This document shows, piece after piece, positions 33,392-42,051 of a stretch of 52,549 nt of DNA (its first letter is position 1; every line of letters begins with the position of its first letter). Both the position numbers and the translations under genes were made by a program. This stretch comes from Syntrophaceae bacterium (GTDB lineage Bacteria > Desulfobacterota > Syntrophia > Syntrophales > PHBD01): contig JABLXX010000012.1 in NCBI GenBank assembly GCA_013177825.1, positions 1 through 52,549 of the forward strand, read 5' to 3'. The notes under the pieces were generated by a model. The model did no database searches and had not been told where the DNA came from. It saw only the letters and a program-made list of their open reading frames with translations.

Positions 33392-34124
33392 CGGGGAAGA
33401 CCGGATCGTTTCCAGTCGTGAGCTATGGGTGCACCTGTCCCGGGAGAAAGAAGCCCTCTATGTCAATGCAATGAGCGGTATCCCCGGAATTGATCGGGCA
33501 TGCCAGGGTTTCCAGGATGGGGAACTCGTCGTGATCTCTGGCCCAACGAAGAACGGCAAGACTCTGCTCGCTCAGACAATCACGGCCAACATGGCGCGGA
33601 CCGCCACATTCCCGCTGTGGTTTTCCTTCGAGGTGCCCGCCCGTCAGTTCCTGTCACAGTTCCCGCAGATCCCCATGATCTACATGCCCGCAAAGCTCAA
33701 GCCTCGAGCTCTGGATTGGTTCGAAGAGCGTGTCATGGAAGGCATGGTGAAGTATGGAAGCCGCGTTATTTTTGTCGATCACCTCCACTACCTCGTAGAC
33801 CTTGCCAAGCAGAAGAAATTTGACATCGAGATCGGCGCCATCATCCGCAGGCTCAAGACGCTGGCTGTGTCGAACAATCTGGTGATCTTCCTGCTCTGCC
33901 ATACAACCAAGGGAAAGCATGATGCCGGTTTGTCCTACGAATCAATCCGGGATTCATCGTTCATCTCTCAGGAATCCGATTGCTGCATCATGGTCAAGAG
34001 AACACCGGAGAAGGGCGAAGCACGGGCCAGGGCAAGGGTGGAGTTCCACAGGCGCACAGGAGTTATGGAACGTGTGATCGAGCTTAAGAAAGTCAACGGT
34101 TATCTGGTCGAGGTGGCGGCATGA
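33345..34124 (+). CDS. DnaB-like RecA-fold ATPase/helicase (C-terminal domain only)
   Basis: A 259-residue P-loop ATPase. Walker A is GPTKNGKT (66-73) and Walker B VIFVDHLHYL. DIEIGAIIRRLKTLAVSNNL then VIFLLCH matches the DnaB motif series, and RDSSFISQESDCCIMVKR lies near the arginine-finger region. The N-terminal primase-interacting domain of full DnaB is missing (usual length about 450), so it is a compact phage-type helicase that may need a loader, perhaps the upstream initiator. Confidence 0.8.
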   Translation: MQSRRSEPRKNLAEYDGEDRIVSSRELWVHLSREKEALYVNAMSGIPGIDRACQGFQDGELVVISGPTKNGKTLLAQTITANMARTATFPLWFSFEVPARQFLSQFPQIPMIYMPAKLKPRALDWFEERVMEGMVKYGSRVIFVDHLHYLVDLAKQKKFDIEIGAIIRRLKTLAVSNNLVIFLLCHTTKGKHDAGLSYESIRDSSFISQESDCCIMVKRTPEKGEARARARVEFHRRTGVMERVIELKKVNGYLVEVAA

Positions 34125-34202
34125 CCTGCATGCCAGCGGGTCCTTCCCAGAACGACCGATGATAGGGGTCAAGACAGCCCGTTGATCCCCTGCGTTCAAA
34201 GT

Positions 34203-34230
34203 TGAAAATTCATTGTAACTTAAATTTTCA
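34203..34230. promoter_or_regulatory. Inverted repeat before the small-terminase-like gene
   Basis: TGAAAATT (34203-34210) and AATTTTCA (34223-34230) form an eight-base inverted repeat with 12 bases between. It lies 13 bases before the gene at 34243, just upstream of its GGAGCAGC ribosome site, where a regulator or RNA hairpin could act. Confidence 0.4.
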
Positions 34231-34242
34231 CCGGAGCAGCAA

Positions 34243-34941
34243 ATGGACGAAAACGTGATTAATCGCCTCATGAAGGCCGGGAAGGTGGCCAGGGTGCGGG
34301 CTTATCAGAATTTGATTGAGATGATTCGCGCAGGCAAGCCGCTGAAGCCCTCAGAAATGAAGCTCATGGAACGCTTGGAAAGGGAATTAAGCCCCTCGCC
34401 GGTCGACGGTGAAGGGGAGAAACCGCCGGAGCGGATCGATGGAATGCAAGCGGCTGCCCTCTATGTCGGCAGTTCCAGGCGCATGTTGAGCTATCACATC
34501 AAGAAGGGACACCTTCGGCAGAATCCGGACGGGAGCTTTGACCGATCGGAACTTGATCGGTTCCTCGAGAAGTATGGCCGGAAGACGGAAGAGCCGGGCA
34601 GCCTGGGTGAGCAAAAGGCGGCTGCGGATCTTCGCTTTCGTCTTGCCAAGGCGACTTCTGCAGAAATGAATCTTGCCAGAGAACAGGGTGAGCTCATTTC
34701 CCGTGACGAGGTCCAGATGGAATGGTCCGCCCGGAACATCGAACTGAAAACCGCCCTTCTGGCCTGGGCGAACAAATTACCGCCGTTGTTGCACGGTCGA
34801 GACAAGCGGGAGATAGGCACCGTTCTGCGGGATGAAGTTTATTACCTGTTAAGCAGATTTTCCCGGACAGGCCGATGGACGCCGCAGCCATCAAGAAACA
34901 TCCAGGGGAAGAAGGCCAGAAAGGAGATGCGAAAACGATGA
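34243..34941 (+). CDS. Terminase small subunit-like protein (Nu1 family)
   Basis: A 232-residue protein with a central HTH (GMQAAALYVGSSRRMLSYHIKK) and a C-terminal helical part. That part (DLRFRLAKATSAEMNLAREQ, LISRDEVQMEW, SARNIELKTALLAWANKLPP) is the familiar Nu1/DUF1441 region. Small terminases select the DNA to be packaged. No large terminase follows, which in phage satellites is expected because the helper's large subunit is used. It is coupled by ATGA overlap to a small HTH gene. Confidence 0.75.
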   Translation: MDENVINRLMKAGKVARVRAYQNLIEMIRAGKPLKPSEMKLMERLERELSPSPVDGEGEKPPERIDGMQAAALYVGSSRRMLSYHIKKGHLRQNPDGSFDRSELDRFLEKYGRKTEEPGSLGEQKAAADLRFRLAKATSAEMNLAREQGELISRDEVQMEWSARNIELKTALLAWANKLPPLLHGRDKREIGTVLRDEVYYLLSRFSRTGRWTPQPSRNIQGKKARKEMRKR

Positions 34942-35153
34942 AGCGAAATTTTCGGATTGATGAAGCCGCAGATGTTCTTGGGACAAGTAGAAGAACAGTT
35001 TATCGTCTTTTGATGACCGGCGAGTTGGTCGGGTTTAAGGTTAGATCCTGCCTCAGGATAACCCATGAAAGCTTAAATTCGTATCGGTGCCGACAAATTG
35101 AAAAGTACCAAGAAGATAATGCGATAGATTTGTCGACTACGTCAAGCAATTAA
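34938..35153 (+). CDS. Excisionase-like small HTH protein
   Basis: A 71-residue protein: FRIDEAADVLGTSRRTVYRL LMTGELVGFKV followed by a short basic wing and LRITHESLNSYRC. This is the HTH_17 excisionase fold. It starts inside the last codon of the terminase-like gene (ATGA). It is the second excisionase-like protein in the element; one may regulate, the other direct excision. Confidence 0.75.
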   Translation: MKRNFRIDEAADVLGTSRRTVYRLLMTGELVGFKVRSCLRITHESLNSYRCRQIEKYQEDNAIDLSTTSSN

Positions 35154-35192
35154 TCAAAACAAGATATTATTATGCATTCCGCAATCATACAT

Positions 35193-35474
35193 CTAATAAT
35201 TGATCAAGACATCTATTTCATTTCGACATTTAGGGCATCTGTACGTCTGTTTTGCTCCCTTTAGGTATCTTCCAGCGGAACCATCATATCCACTGTCATC
35301 AACACAATAAGAAGATCCGCTCGCTATTGATTGATTGTATAAAGAGCCATCTATAGTGCTAGTAACATGAACTTCACCACTTGCTTCAGAAGATGTAGTA
35401 GGCGTTGGTATATTCTCTACCCATTCCATATTAGAACCACATATCCTACATTTATGACCGCTTTCTCCATACAT
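35193..35474 (-). CDS. Zinc-ribbon protein of unknown function
   Basis: A 93-residue protein with CRICGS near the start and CPKC near the end, enough for one zinc site. Between them is a Ser/Thr/Gly-rich stretch of about 55 residues that may be extended or exposed. Start at 35474 is supported by GGAGG seven bases upstream. It begins just 3 bases after the membrane protein gene ends, so the two form a minus-strand pair. Confidence 0.65.
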   Translation of the reverse strand: MYGESGHKCRICGSNMEWVENIPTPTTSSEASGEVHVTSTIDGSLYNQSIASGSSYCVDDSGYDGSAGRYLKGAKQTYRCPKCRNEIDVLINY

Positions 35475-35476
35475 TT

Positions 35477-36355
35477 CTATTCCTCCACACATTCTCTAGA
35501 TTCTTTTTCAAAATTAAACTCCCTTGCAGATTTAGCACCAATTTCCTTTGATACTTGAACAACTATTGAGAAATCACTTTCACCATATTCATCAACGATT
35601 TTTTCACAGTTATCGAACAAATGGAATGCTGCCCCAGCTGTACCCATATCACTAATTCCTGCTACGATGATAATTACCCTACCTTGATGGTTCAGATTTG
35701 AAACTTTCGTAATTATTCCATAGTCATACCGAGGAGAATTTTCTATATACTTATAGTAAGAGTCATATTTCTTAATTATAGCTCTGCCATTTTTTGAAAA
35801 ATAGTAGTCAAATACATCTCTATGACTTTCCATCAGAGATCTTGTAACTCTATTAGTTAATCCTCCAATTGATATAAAGTTACTAGTATAGTAATCGTTC
35901 ACATTTTCAAAAGATCTAACAAGCCTAATCTTGTCATATGGTTTTCTTGCTTTGAGCAACAAATTATATAAATATGGTAGAGCTTCTGCATCACCTGATC
36001 CAATCAAACGACTTGTAGCGACAACATAATGCCCCTTGTAGTCCTGCAGGCTTTTTTCAGTAATATCTCTCTTGAATTCTGTAATAAATATTATGCACTC
36101 GTCTCTTGATTCAAACATGGGGCCTAGCAATTTACTTAATTTTGCGGATAAGTATATCTTTTTTGCCCATGGGATCGTAAATTCATATATAATAGAAAAC
36201 ACTACGCTTAAGAAAGCTCCAAAGACAACCCAAAGAAACATGGATTCTTTAATAGATAAGCTAATAACAAATCCAAATGTAAATCCCCAAAACAAAAAGC
36301 GGTATCTTTCATTTCTGGCAGTTTCATAGATTTTTATAAACAATTTCTGATTCAT
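35477..36355 (-). CDS. Two-TM membrane protein with unknown cytosolic domain, effector-like
   Basis: A 292-residue protein. Two N-terminal membrane segments (about 19-35 and 41-60, ESMFLWVVFGAFLSVVFSII) are followed by a 230-residue cytosolic part. Recognisable positions are GGLTNRVTRSLM, DYGIITKVSN and RVIIIVAGISDMGTAGAAFH, which I recall from uncharacterised proteins with GGP..N and DYG..AG..GxGT motifs. Two membrane segments plus a sensor-like domain is a common build for conflict-system effectors. AT-rich cargo, opposite in strand to the phage-like genes. Function not known. Confidence 0.7.
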   Translation of the reverse strand: MNQKLFIKIYETARNERYRFLFWGFTFGFVISLSIKESMFLWVVFGAFLSVVFSIIYEFTIPWAKKIYLSAKLSKLLGPMFESRDECIIFITEFKRDITEKSLQDYKGHYVVATSRLIGSGDAEALPYLYNLLLKARKPYDKIRLVRSFENVNDYYTSNFISIGGLTNRVTRSLMESHRDVFDYYFSKNGRAIIKKYDSYYKYIENSPRYDYGIITKVSNLNHQGRVIIIVAGISDMGTAGAAFHLFDNCEKIVDEYGESDFSIVVQVSKEIGAKSAREFNFEKESRECVEE

Positions 36356-36646
36356 AATGATTTATTTCAGAAATATAAATTGAGGTATTTTGTATTCAGT
36401 AGCGATTATGATTATCGTTATTTCTCGAAAATGTATCTCAGAATTAATTTCTGATTACAGTAGGAAGCGGACGTTGTCAATATTTTGTGTCCACGTGTGC
36501 CTGGGTGTGCCTGGGTGATTCGACATCTTCCCACCCTCCCCTGTATCCTTCCTGCCGTGATTATCTGATCTCCTTTCGGGTCCTGGCCGGTTGATGCCCC
36601 CGCCGGCTGGGACCCCCAGGGGAAACGAACTAAACGGAGGTGCAAA
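36356..36646. other. Intergenic stretch between divergent cargo and virion-like genes
   Basis: About 290 bases, AT-rich on the left and GC-rich on the right. It contains two tandem copies of TGTGCCTGGG (36496-36515). No gene or clear terminator is seen. Confidence 0.45.
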
Positions 36647-36985
36647 ATGGATCGACCGAAGACGTTTGAAGTAGCCGTGGCGCTGATTATGGGCCGAACA
36701 GGGAAGAACAAAGTTTCCGCGATGGAAGAGGCGCGGGACAGCTACCCCGACCTTTTCCTGGAATTCTCGGCCAGGATGAAAGCGGGCGGGCCTGATTATT
36801 TCGCGGCCCTGGGCATCGAGGGAAAAGAAACAACGTTCGAACAGGCCGTCAGCAGCCACTACCAGACCGGCAAGAGCAAAGCGGACTCGGTGAAGGCTGC
36901 AATGCAGAGCCATCCGGAGGCATACCAGAAGTACCTGCTCCGCCTGAGGAACGGTGAGCATGTCCGGTTCGATCTTAACCGGTGA
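36647..36985 (+). CDS. Phage-like protein with two copies of an S49-tail-like motif
   Basis: A 112-residue protein made of two similar halves. Each reads F-x-A-V, a basic segment, then Ser-Ala/Val-x-x-A-M and a (S/H)-P-E/D-x-(Y/F)-x-x-(Y/F) end. The same roughly 40-residue motif closes the S49 protease gene downstream (38390-38510). A GGAGGTGCAAA ribosome site precedes the ATG. The motif is familiar from head-morphogenesis genes of Mu-like phages, so a scaffold- or head-related role is possible. Confidence 0.65.
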   Translation: MDRPKTFEVAVALIMGRTGKNKVSAMEEARDSYPDLFLEFSARMKAGGPDYFAALGIEGKETTFEQAVSSHYQTGKSKADSVKAAMQSHPEAYQKYLLRLRNGEHVRFDLNR

Positions 36986-36999
36986 GGAGGTCCACAGCC

Positions 37000-37239
37000 A
37001 TGATCAACAACGACGTTGCCGAACTTCTCCGAGGTCCCGTCACACGAACCCGGGAGATTTTGGATGAAGTAAAGCGGATCCGGACGAAGCCGTTTCTCAC
37101 CGAGGATGATTACCGGCGGCTGGCGGAATTGAAAGTTGAAATGCTCGAGCTCTCCCCCCCGGGACGCTTTAGCTGGTTGAATACAAAGCCGTGTATCGAC
37201 ATCTGGGCAGAGTTGATCCGCCTCAGCGAAGGAGCGTGA
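37000..37239 (+). CDS. Small phage-like protein
   Basis: A 79-residue helical protein (MINNDVAELLRGPVTRTREI...). ATG at 37000 with GGTGAGGAGG nine bases upstream; a GTG at 36982 overlapping the previous stop is also possible. It lies between the repeat-motif protein and the S49 protease. The size and position recall head-tail joining or scaffolding genes, but no family is recognised. Confidence 0.6.
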   Translation: MINNDVAELLRGPVTRTREILDEVKRIRTKPFLTEDDYRRLAELKVEMLELSPPGRFSWLNTKPCIDIWAELIRLSEGA

Positions 37240-37250
37240 CAGGAACGACA

Positions 37251-38513
37251 ATGGAAGCCACCGATTTCAGCAATGGTCAGATTTGGGGAATCCTTCCGGA
37301 CAACCTGGAAATACTCATTCGGAGTTACCTCGACATTCGGGACCGCAAGGATTTACCCGCCGAGGCGGCCCGGTACATCGCTTCCGGGCCGAGTACTGAA
37401 GAGAAGCCTTACACGATGTTGAACGGGGCGGCGGTAATCCCCGTCAACGGCACAATCACGAAACGGGCGTCCTTCATGTCCATGATCTACGGCGGTGCAT
37501 CGGCTGCAGGAATCATCCATTCCCTCAAGACCGCCCAGGCGGACCCGGAAGTGAAGGCCGTCGTCCTGTCTATCGACTCCCCCGGGGGAACCGTCAGCAG
37601 TGTTGAATCCCTGGAAGAAGCGGTCCGGAACGCCGATGCTGTCAAGCCGGTCGTGGCCTTCGGCAACGGCATGATGGCGAGCGCGGCCTACTGGATCGGG
37701 AGCGCGGCCCGGTCGGTGATCGTGGAGAACACGGCCCAGGTGGGAAGCATCGGAGTCCTGATGGTCCATTACGACTGGTCGGAGAATGACCGGAAGATGG
37801 GGCTGAAGAGGACCTTTGTTGCCGCAGGTCGTTACAAGGCCATGGGCAACGATGCCGAACCGCTTTCGCGGGAAGCCAGGGACGAGATCGAGGCGCAGCT
37901 AAACCACTATTACAGCCTTTTCGTGGATGCCGTGGCCAGGAACCGAAAGACCGATGTGCAGGCGGTCCTGGAAGGCATGGCGGACGGGCGGGTGTTCATC
38001 GGGAAACAGGCCGTTGATGTCGGGTTGGCGGATCGGACCGGCAACATCGAAGCGGCTGTCAATACGGCCCTTGTCTTTGCCGCAGGGAGCGGCAGCAAGG
38101 GGGGAATCTCAACCAAGGTGGAGCGGGCAGTGGAAACATCGATCACCGGTACCGAAGCGGGCAAGACCGAACGGCAGCGGATCATGGGGCTGGCAATGCA
38201 CCATTTAGGCGAGGAGGACGGAAAGAGGTTCAAGATCCTTGTGGAGTCCGGCGTCACCGTCGAACAGTACGCGACGGTTCGGCAGGCCACCCCGACACCA
38301 GCTGCTTCTGCCCAGACCGAAGAGGATAGGACAATGGCAAGAATGCTGGCCGCGCTGAAGGAGTCGAGAACGGAACAGGGTGGAAAAGATTTCATAACCC
38401 TGGTTGCGGAAACCGTTGTCGCCACAAATTGCAGCCGGACGGAGGCCATGAAGCAGGTCATCAAGGCGAACCCGGAGGCCCACAAGGCATACCTCCGGAA
38501 AGTCAATGTGTGA
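37251..38513 (+). CDS. S49-family (SppA-like) phage-type protease
   Basis: A 420-residue protein. The S49 fold shows AVIPVNGTI, LSIDSPGGTVSSVESL, the nucleophile Ser144 in GNGMMASAAYWIG, and the base Lys196 in GRYKAMGND. Without signal peptide or membrane segment, it resembles capsid maturation proteases of phages rather than host SppA. The C-terminal 100 residues end in the DFITLVAETV...SRTEAMKQVIKANPEAHKAYL motif shared with the 36647 gene. An internal start could release that tail as a scaffold, as lambda C/Nu3 do; this is inference. Confidence 0.85.
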   Translation: MEATDFSNGQIWGILPDNLEILIRSYLDIRDRKDLPAEAARYIASGPSTEEKPYTMLNGAAVIPVNGTITKRASFMSMIYGGASAAGIIHSLKTAQADPEVKAVVLSIDSPGGTVSSVESLEEAVRNADAVKPVVAFGNGMMASAAYWIGSAARSVIVENTAQVGSIGVLMVHYDWSENDRKMGLKRTFVAAGRYKAMGNDAEPLSREARDEIEAQLNHYYSLFVDAVARNRKTDVQAVLEGMADGRVFIGKQAVDVGLADRTGNIEAAVNTALVFAAGSGSKGGISTKVERAVETSITGTEAGKTERQRIMGLAMHHLGEEDGKRFKILVESGVTVEQYATVRQATPTPAASAQTEEDRTMARMLAALKESRTEQGGKDFITLVAETVVATNCSRTEAMKQVIKANPEAHKAYLRKVNV

Positions 38514-38550
38514 TCATCAAATGCCACTACCGAGAAGAAAGGGGCAGTCA

Positions 38551-39153
38551 ATGGGTATGAAAACGATGGACATGGAAACCTTGATTAAGCAGCGGACGGA
38601 ACAGCTTCTACAGCAGATGCTCGGCACCTTTGACGACGATGTCAAGGCCGCTATCGCTGAGCTTGAAATGGTCGAAAACAGGATAGCGAGGTGCAGAGAG
38701 AAAATCTCGGCATGCAAGGAACGGCATACGGCGGAGAAGAAGAAGCTGGATCAGATCCGGACATACAACTTGGATGCGATCATCGAGGGTGACAGCGAAC
38801 AGGAGTACGCGGAAGCCGCTTCACGGGAAGGTGAAATCGCCTCGCGCGCTGGCGGGTATAAGCGGATTGTGGAAGACTTGGAAGATGCCCTGCTCCGCCT
38901 GGAACAGGATCGCGAAGAAGCCCGTAATAAAATTTCCCATCTCGTCTCGCCGAAGGTTTCTGCCATCAAAGCCGAAGTTAAGGCACGCCTGGACCAAATC
39001 ATGAAAGAATCGGTTTGGGCGGAACTTCAGGCGTGGGATCGGGCCTGTTGGGCCGTAGACAAGGCAAGCAGAACGAATGGCGACGTTGCCAACCACTGTT
39101 CCTTGCTACTGTTAACACCCACAAAAGCCAGGGCTCATATCCCGCCGTATTGA
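38551..39153 (+). CDS. Coiled-coil phage-like protein, C-terminus possibly altered
   Basis: The 200-residue frame from ATG 38551 (AAGGGG upstream) is dominated by heptad-rich coiled coil (about 20-165). The last 35 residues (RACWAVDKASRTNGDVANHC...) change character, becoming Cys/Ser/Leu-rich, and run toward the dispersed hairpin at 39209. This suggests the original end was replaced when that sequence was inserted. Could be a truncated scaffold or tail-related protein. Confidence 0.55.
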   Translation: MGMKTMDMETLIKQRTEQLLQQMLGTFDDDVKAAIAELEMVENRIARCREKISACKERHTAEKKKLDQIRTYNLDAIIEGDSEQEYAEAASREGEIASRAGGYKRIVEDLEDALLRLEQDREEARNKISHLVSPKVSAIKAEVKARLDQIMKESVWAELQAWDRACWAVDKASRTNGDVANHCSLLLLTPTKARAHIPPY

Positions 39154-39523
39154 TCCCCCCTGGGGATTCCCGCGGATGCATGCTTACCGATGCAACAGAG
39201 GCGGCAAGAAAAGCGAAAGCCCGGACCATGTTCCCTGCATGGCCGGGCTTTCTGGATCGCGTTTCAGAAAGGGAGACCGGGACCATGAAGGAGGTACGTC
39301 CAGGCGAAACGGATCCGAATCAATTGAAACTGAAACCGGCATTTCAGTCAAGGTGCATCAACGAAGGTGCCCGTTAAAATTTTGTCATGGACCAGGAGCA
39401 TGGACGGCCATTTCGGACGCTAGAAATGGTTTTCTCTTCCCGGACGGGTGTAGAGTCATCCCAGGGGGAGAAAATCAATTCTAGGCCGGATAACTCCCAC
39501 CCAACACCCCTACTTGTCGATCA
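39154..39523. other. Decayed or non-coding stretch with dispersed hairpin
   Basis: There is no convincing gene. It has hairpin copy 2 (39209-39254) and a 30-codon frame from 39287 to 39376, which I do not consider a gene. This is where phage structural genes would be expected after the protease, so it may mark a deletion. Confidence 0.45.
39209..39254. repeat. Dispersed hairpin repeat, copy 2
   Basis: Same unit as 21538-21582, with one extra T in the loop: stem GAAAGCCCGG/CCGGGCTTTC and inner ACCATG/CATGG. Copies occur in two unrelated contexts in this window, so it is probably a genome-wide repeat. Confidence 0.6.
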
Positions 39524-39853
39524 ATGAAACACCCCTCACGTCAACATCACCGATCCAAGCGACCCATGATCACAAAGGCGGAACTCCCAGAGATTATCCG
39601 TAGGGAACCTTCCCTGCATGGAGAGGTGGGCCTGTGGCTTTATCTGCTCCTGGACGTGATCGAGACCCTACAGAAGGAACCCCGGACCTGCCAGGACCGC
39701 GAGGATCAGGAGTTGGCCCGGAGGTTCGTTCAGGAACGGGGCGGGATTTTTGACCATATGGCGGAGATTCTGGGGCGTGAACCAGAGGATTTGCGGGAAA
39801 TGGTGTCGAGGATTTATGGAAAGACGAATTTGACAACGATGTTGAACAAGTAA
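39524..39853 (+). CDS. Small hypothetical phage-like protein
   Basis: A 109-residue frame, or 95 residues from the ATG at 39566 (MITKAELPEIIRREPSLHGE). Helical and charged, with the pattern LWLYLLLDVIETLQKEPR. It is the last plus-strand gene before the minus-strand cargo block. No family recognised. Confidence 0.5.
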   Translation: MKHPSRQHHRSKRPMITKAELPEIIRREPSLHGEVGLWLYLLLDVIETLQKEPRTCQDREDQELARRFVQERGGIFDHMAEILGREPEDLREMVSRIYGKTNLTTMLNK

Positions 39854-39924
39854 TTCTCATTTATTCTGATGCGTATGTCACTTCTTGATGCACAGACCAA
39901 TAAGAATTTTCATTTATCCCGTTA

Positions 39925-40671
39925 TTACCAATAGGTAAAAGTTACCGGTTTGGGCATAGATATTGCCGCTTTTTTACTTGTATTACATTTTTCGCATGTC
40001 AATTGGAAGTTTGTAGGATCATTTGTGCCTCCTTGATGTAATGGAATTATGTGATCATAATGTAATCCATGTTGCGACATTGGGGTCAATAATCCTGTCA
40101 AATCCCTTCTACATATTTGGCAATGACCTTTATCTCTATGATATACAGCATTTGTCAACCATTTTGGCAAATAATTAAGACGCGACAATACCCCATCTTT
40201 CTTAAATATTTTAGGGTTGTCTTCTTTCTTCATTTTCTTTACCACGCTAGATACTATCATCTGAAACCTAAAAAGACATTCATGATCCGAGAACAGAATA
40301 TGAAATGCCGGTTCCGCGATTCTTTCCATTATTATCTCAAGTAGTTCATAAGCATCATCCCTATGATCATGAAACTCGTTCTCGTTAAGCCAAGACGGTA
40401 TATCTACCTCAGCATCACGGCACATTTTTCTAAATTGTTCGATATTTTCTTCTCCTGTATGACGCATAATCCACTCCCAATCATTACAACCCACCTCCGT
40501 TATAAAGGTGTGCAATAAAGTCTTCTTTTTCGGTAAAGCAATCCTGTCGAGAAATTCCAAACTCGAAGGATCAAAATAATCTTCGATATATTCTTCTGAT
40601 TTGTTGTCATCAACCATTGAAGCAATGCGGGCGATAAATTGATAGGCAAATGTAAATTTTAATTCCTTCAT
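39925..40671 (-). CDS. HNH endonuclease with helical N-terminal domain
   Basis: A 248-residue protein. Residues 185-240 carry an HNH site framed by two zinc knuckles: CQICRRD, HYDHIIPLHQGGTNDPTNFQ, CEKCNTSKK. The N-terminal 170 residues are helical, acidic and unknown, possibly a specificity or partner-binding part. It follows the PLD nuclease gene after 23 bases, so the two are probably one transcript. The gene is AT-rich. A role in attacking invading DNA is likely but not shown. Confidence 0.85.
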   Translation of the reverse strand: MKELKFTFAYQFIARIASMVDDNKSEEYIEDYFDPSSLEFLDRIALPKKKTLLHTFITEVGCNDWEWIMRHTGEENIEQFRKMCRDAEVDIPSWLNENEFHDHRDDAYELLEIIMERIAEPAFHILFSDHECLFRFQMIVSSVVKKMKKEDNPKIFKKDGVLSRLNYLPKWLTNAVYHRDKGHCQICRRDLTGLLTPMSQHGLHYDHIIPLHQGGTNDPTNFQLTCEKCNTSKKAAISMPKPVTFTYW

Positions 40672-40694
40672 TATGAACTTTCCTCATTACCTAG

Positions 40695-41969
40695 TCATAA
40701 TTGACGAACATCAAATCCCAAATATCTCAATACCTTTGTAGTACGAGAATTCACCACAGGTAATTCTTCTTTATTTTGCCATCCGATCAATTCTTGGACA
40801 TTTGCTTGTCCAAATACATTAAGTTTATATTCAATATCAAATATTAACTTTGCCATTCTTTCGATTACATCTTCTTTACCAAAAACCAGATAAGATAGAC
40901 TGCTCTTAATTTTATCAATTTTATTCTTTCCAAGAAACTCATTCTTAAGTGTATCTAAACCTCCATCAAAATATCTTAAACGATCATGAAATGAATGTAA
41001 CGTGCACAGAGCATGAAACATCTCATCCGGTGTGGACTTACATATAGAGTCTTCTGAATCGAACACTGATAATAATCTCGGATAATTTTCATTAACAATT
41101 GTATTTTCAAAATATAGCCTAGGAGTTTCGTGCCATTCTTCTATCAGTTCTCTAATTTGTTTTATTTGCTTTTCTCCCGATATAATGGGTGTTGTTTCCC
41201 ACTTGTCTTTTTTGGCATGTGCTTCCCTTACAAAGCTAATAAAAGAATCGATCTCTAATCTTAATGGTATATGTTTTTCATCTACTTTCCTTGCACCCAC
41301 ATTCTCATATACAGAACGCACGGCGCGGAATGCATTAACCGTTTCTTGATATGTTTTTCTGTAATCTTCGATAAATATATTCTCTTTTGTTTTATTTTCT
41401 TTATCCCTCGTTATATTTGAAAATATTACCTTTCCTATGTATTTTTGAACCTTTTCTTCAAGCCTCGATTCATCACCATTTAATGATTTATATTGGTTAT
41501 ATATATCATCATATTTCTTAACGATGTCTTTGGTTAGAACATTTGCCTCTGCCCAATATTCAGAAAAAACATCTAGAAGTTGACTGAATACATTATCTTC
41601 GGGATCTATTTGTATCATGATTTCTTGGTTAGTGAACATCGCCGATTTTGTCAAATTCGCTGAACCAACCAAAGCTCCCGACGATCCAAATATGTATAGC
41701 TTAGGATGAAAGGTTCTATCAGAATAGAATCGTGCTTCAACACGTTCCATTTTTAATAAATTTTCCAAAGCATATGGTAATGTTGGGTATCCAAGTCTCA
41801 CAATTATTCTAATATTACAACCTCTTTTGTTTAATTCTTTTAAGATGTCTGTGTCAGTGAGAAATGCAACGGCAATATTAATTGTATCGGTCTTACGCAT
41901 TAGATTATCAATTCCATTAAAAATGAAATCACTGCGTAACTTATTGTTAGTGTAGATTCGTAAATTCAT
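40695..41969 (-). CDS. PLD-domain nuclease-like protein
   Basis: A 424-residue protein with a single N-terminal phospholipase-D-type active site (His88-x-Lys90 in FHPKLYIFG and Asn105 in GSANLT). Such proteins usually dimerise to build a full catalytic pair and often act as nucleases. The remaining 280 residues are helical and unlike anything I recognise. The downstream partner is the HNH gene. Two different nuclease folds in one operon suggest an anti-phage or restriction unit. Confidence 0.8.
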   Translation of the reverse strand: MNLRIYTNNKLRSDFIFNGIDNLMRKTDTINIAVAFLTDTDILKELNKRGCNIRIIVRLGYPTLPYALENLLKMERVEARFYSDRTFHPKLYIFGSSGALVGSANLTKSAMFTNQEIMIQIDPEDNVFSQLLDVFSEYWAEANVLTKDIVKKYDDIYNQYKSLNGDESRLEEKVQKYIGKVIFSNITRDKENKTKENIFIEDYRKTYQETVNAFRAVRSVYENVGARKVDEKHIPLRLEIDSFISFVREAHAKKDKWETTPIISGEKQIKQIRELIEEWHETPRLYFENTIVNENYPRLLSVFDSEDSICKSTPDEMFHALCTLHSFHDRLRYFDGGLDTLKNEFLGKNKIDKIKSSLSYLVFGKEDVIERMAKLIFDIEYKLNVFGQANVQELIGWQNKEELPVVNSRTTKVLRYLGFDVRQL

Positions 41970-41998
41970 TACAGAAGCCTTCCTTATTATTTATTCAG

Positions 41999-42036
41999 TC
42001 CTGCCCTGGCTCACCAATCAGATAATCATCCTGATT
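41999..42036 (-). repeat. Short fragment duplicated from the DUF6933-like remnant
   Basis: On the minus strand it reads LIGEPGQD and stop, matching NDDLIGEPGQD of the remnant at 43378-43530. About 38 bases are similar between the two places. A small duplication scar in the cargo block. Confidence 0.5.
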
Positions 42037-42051
42037 GATATAGTCCTACTG

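Noticed and set aside
39015-39377. 120-codon plus-strand frame
   Set aside because: Overlaps the coiled-coil gene and hairpin copy 2 and has no coding character.
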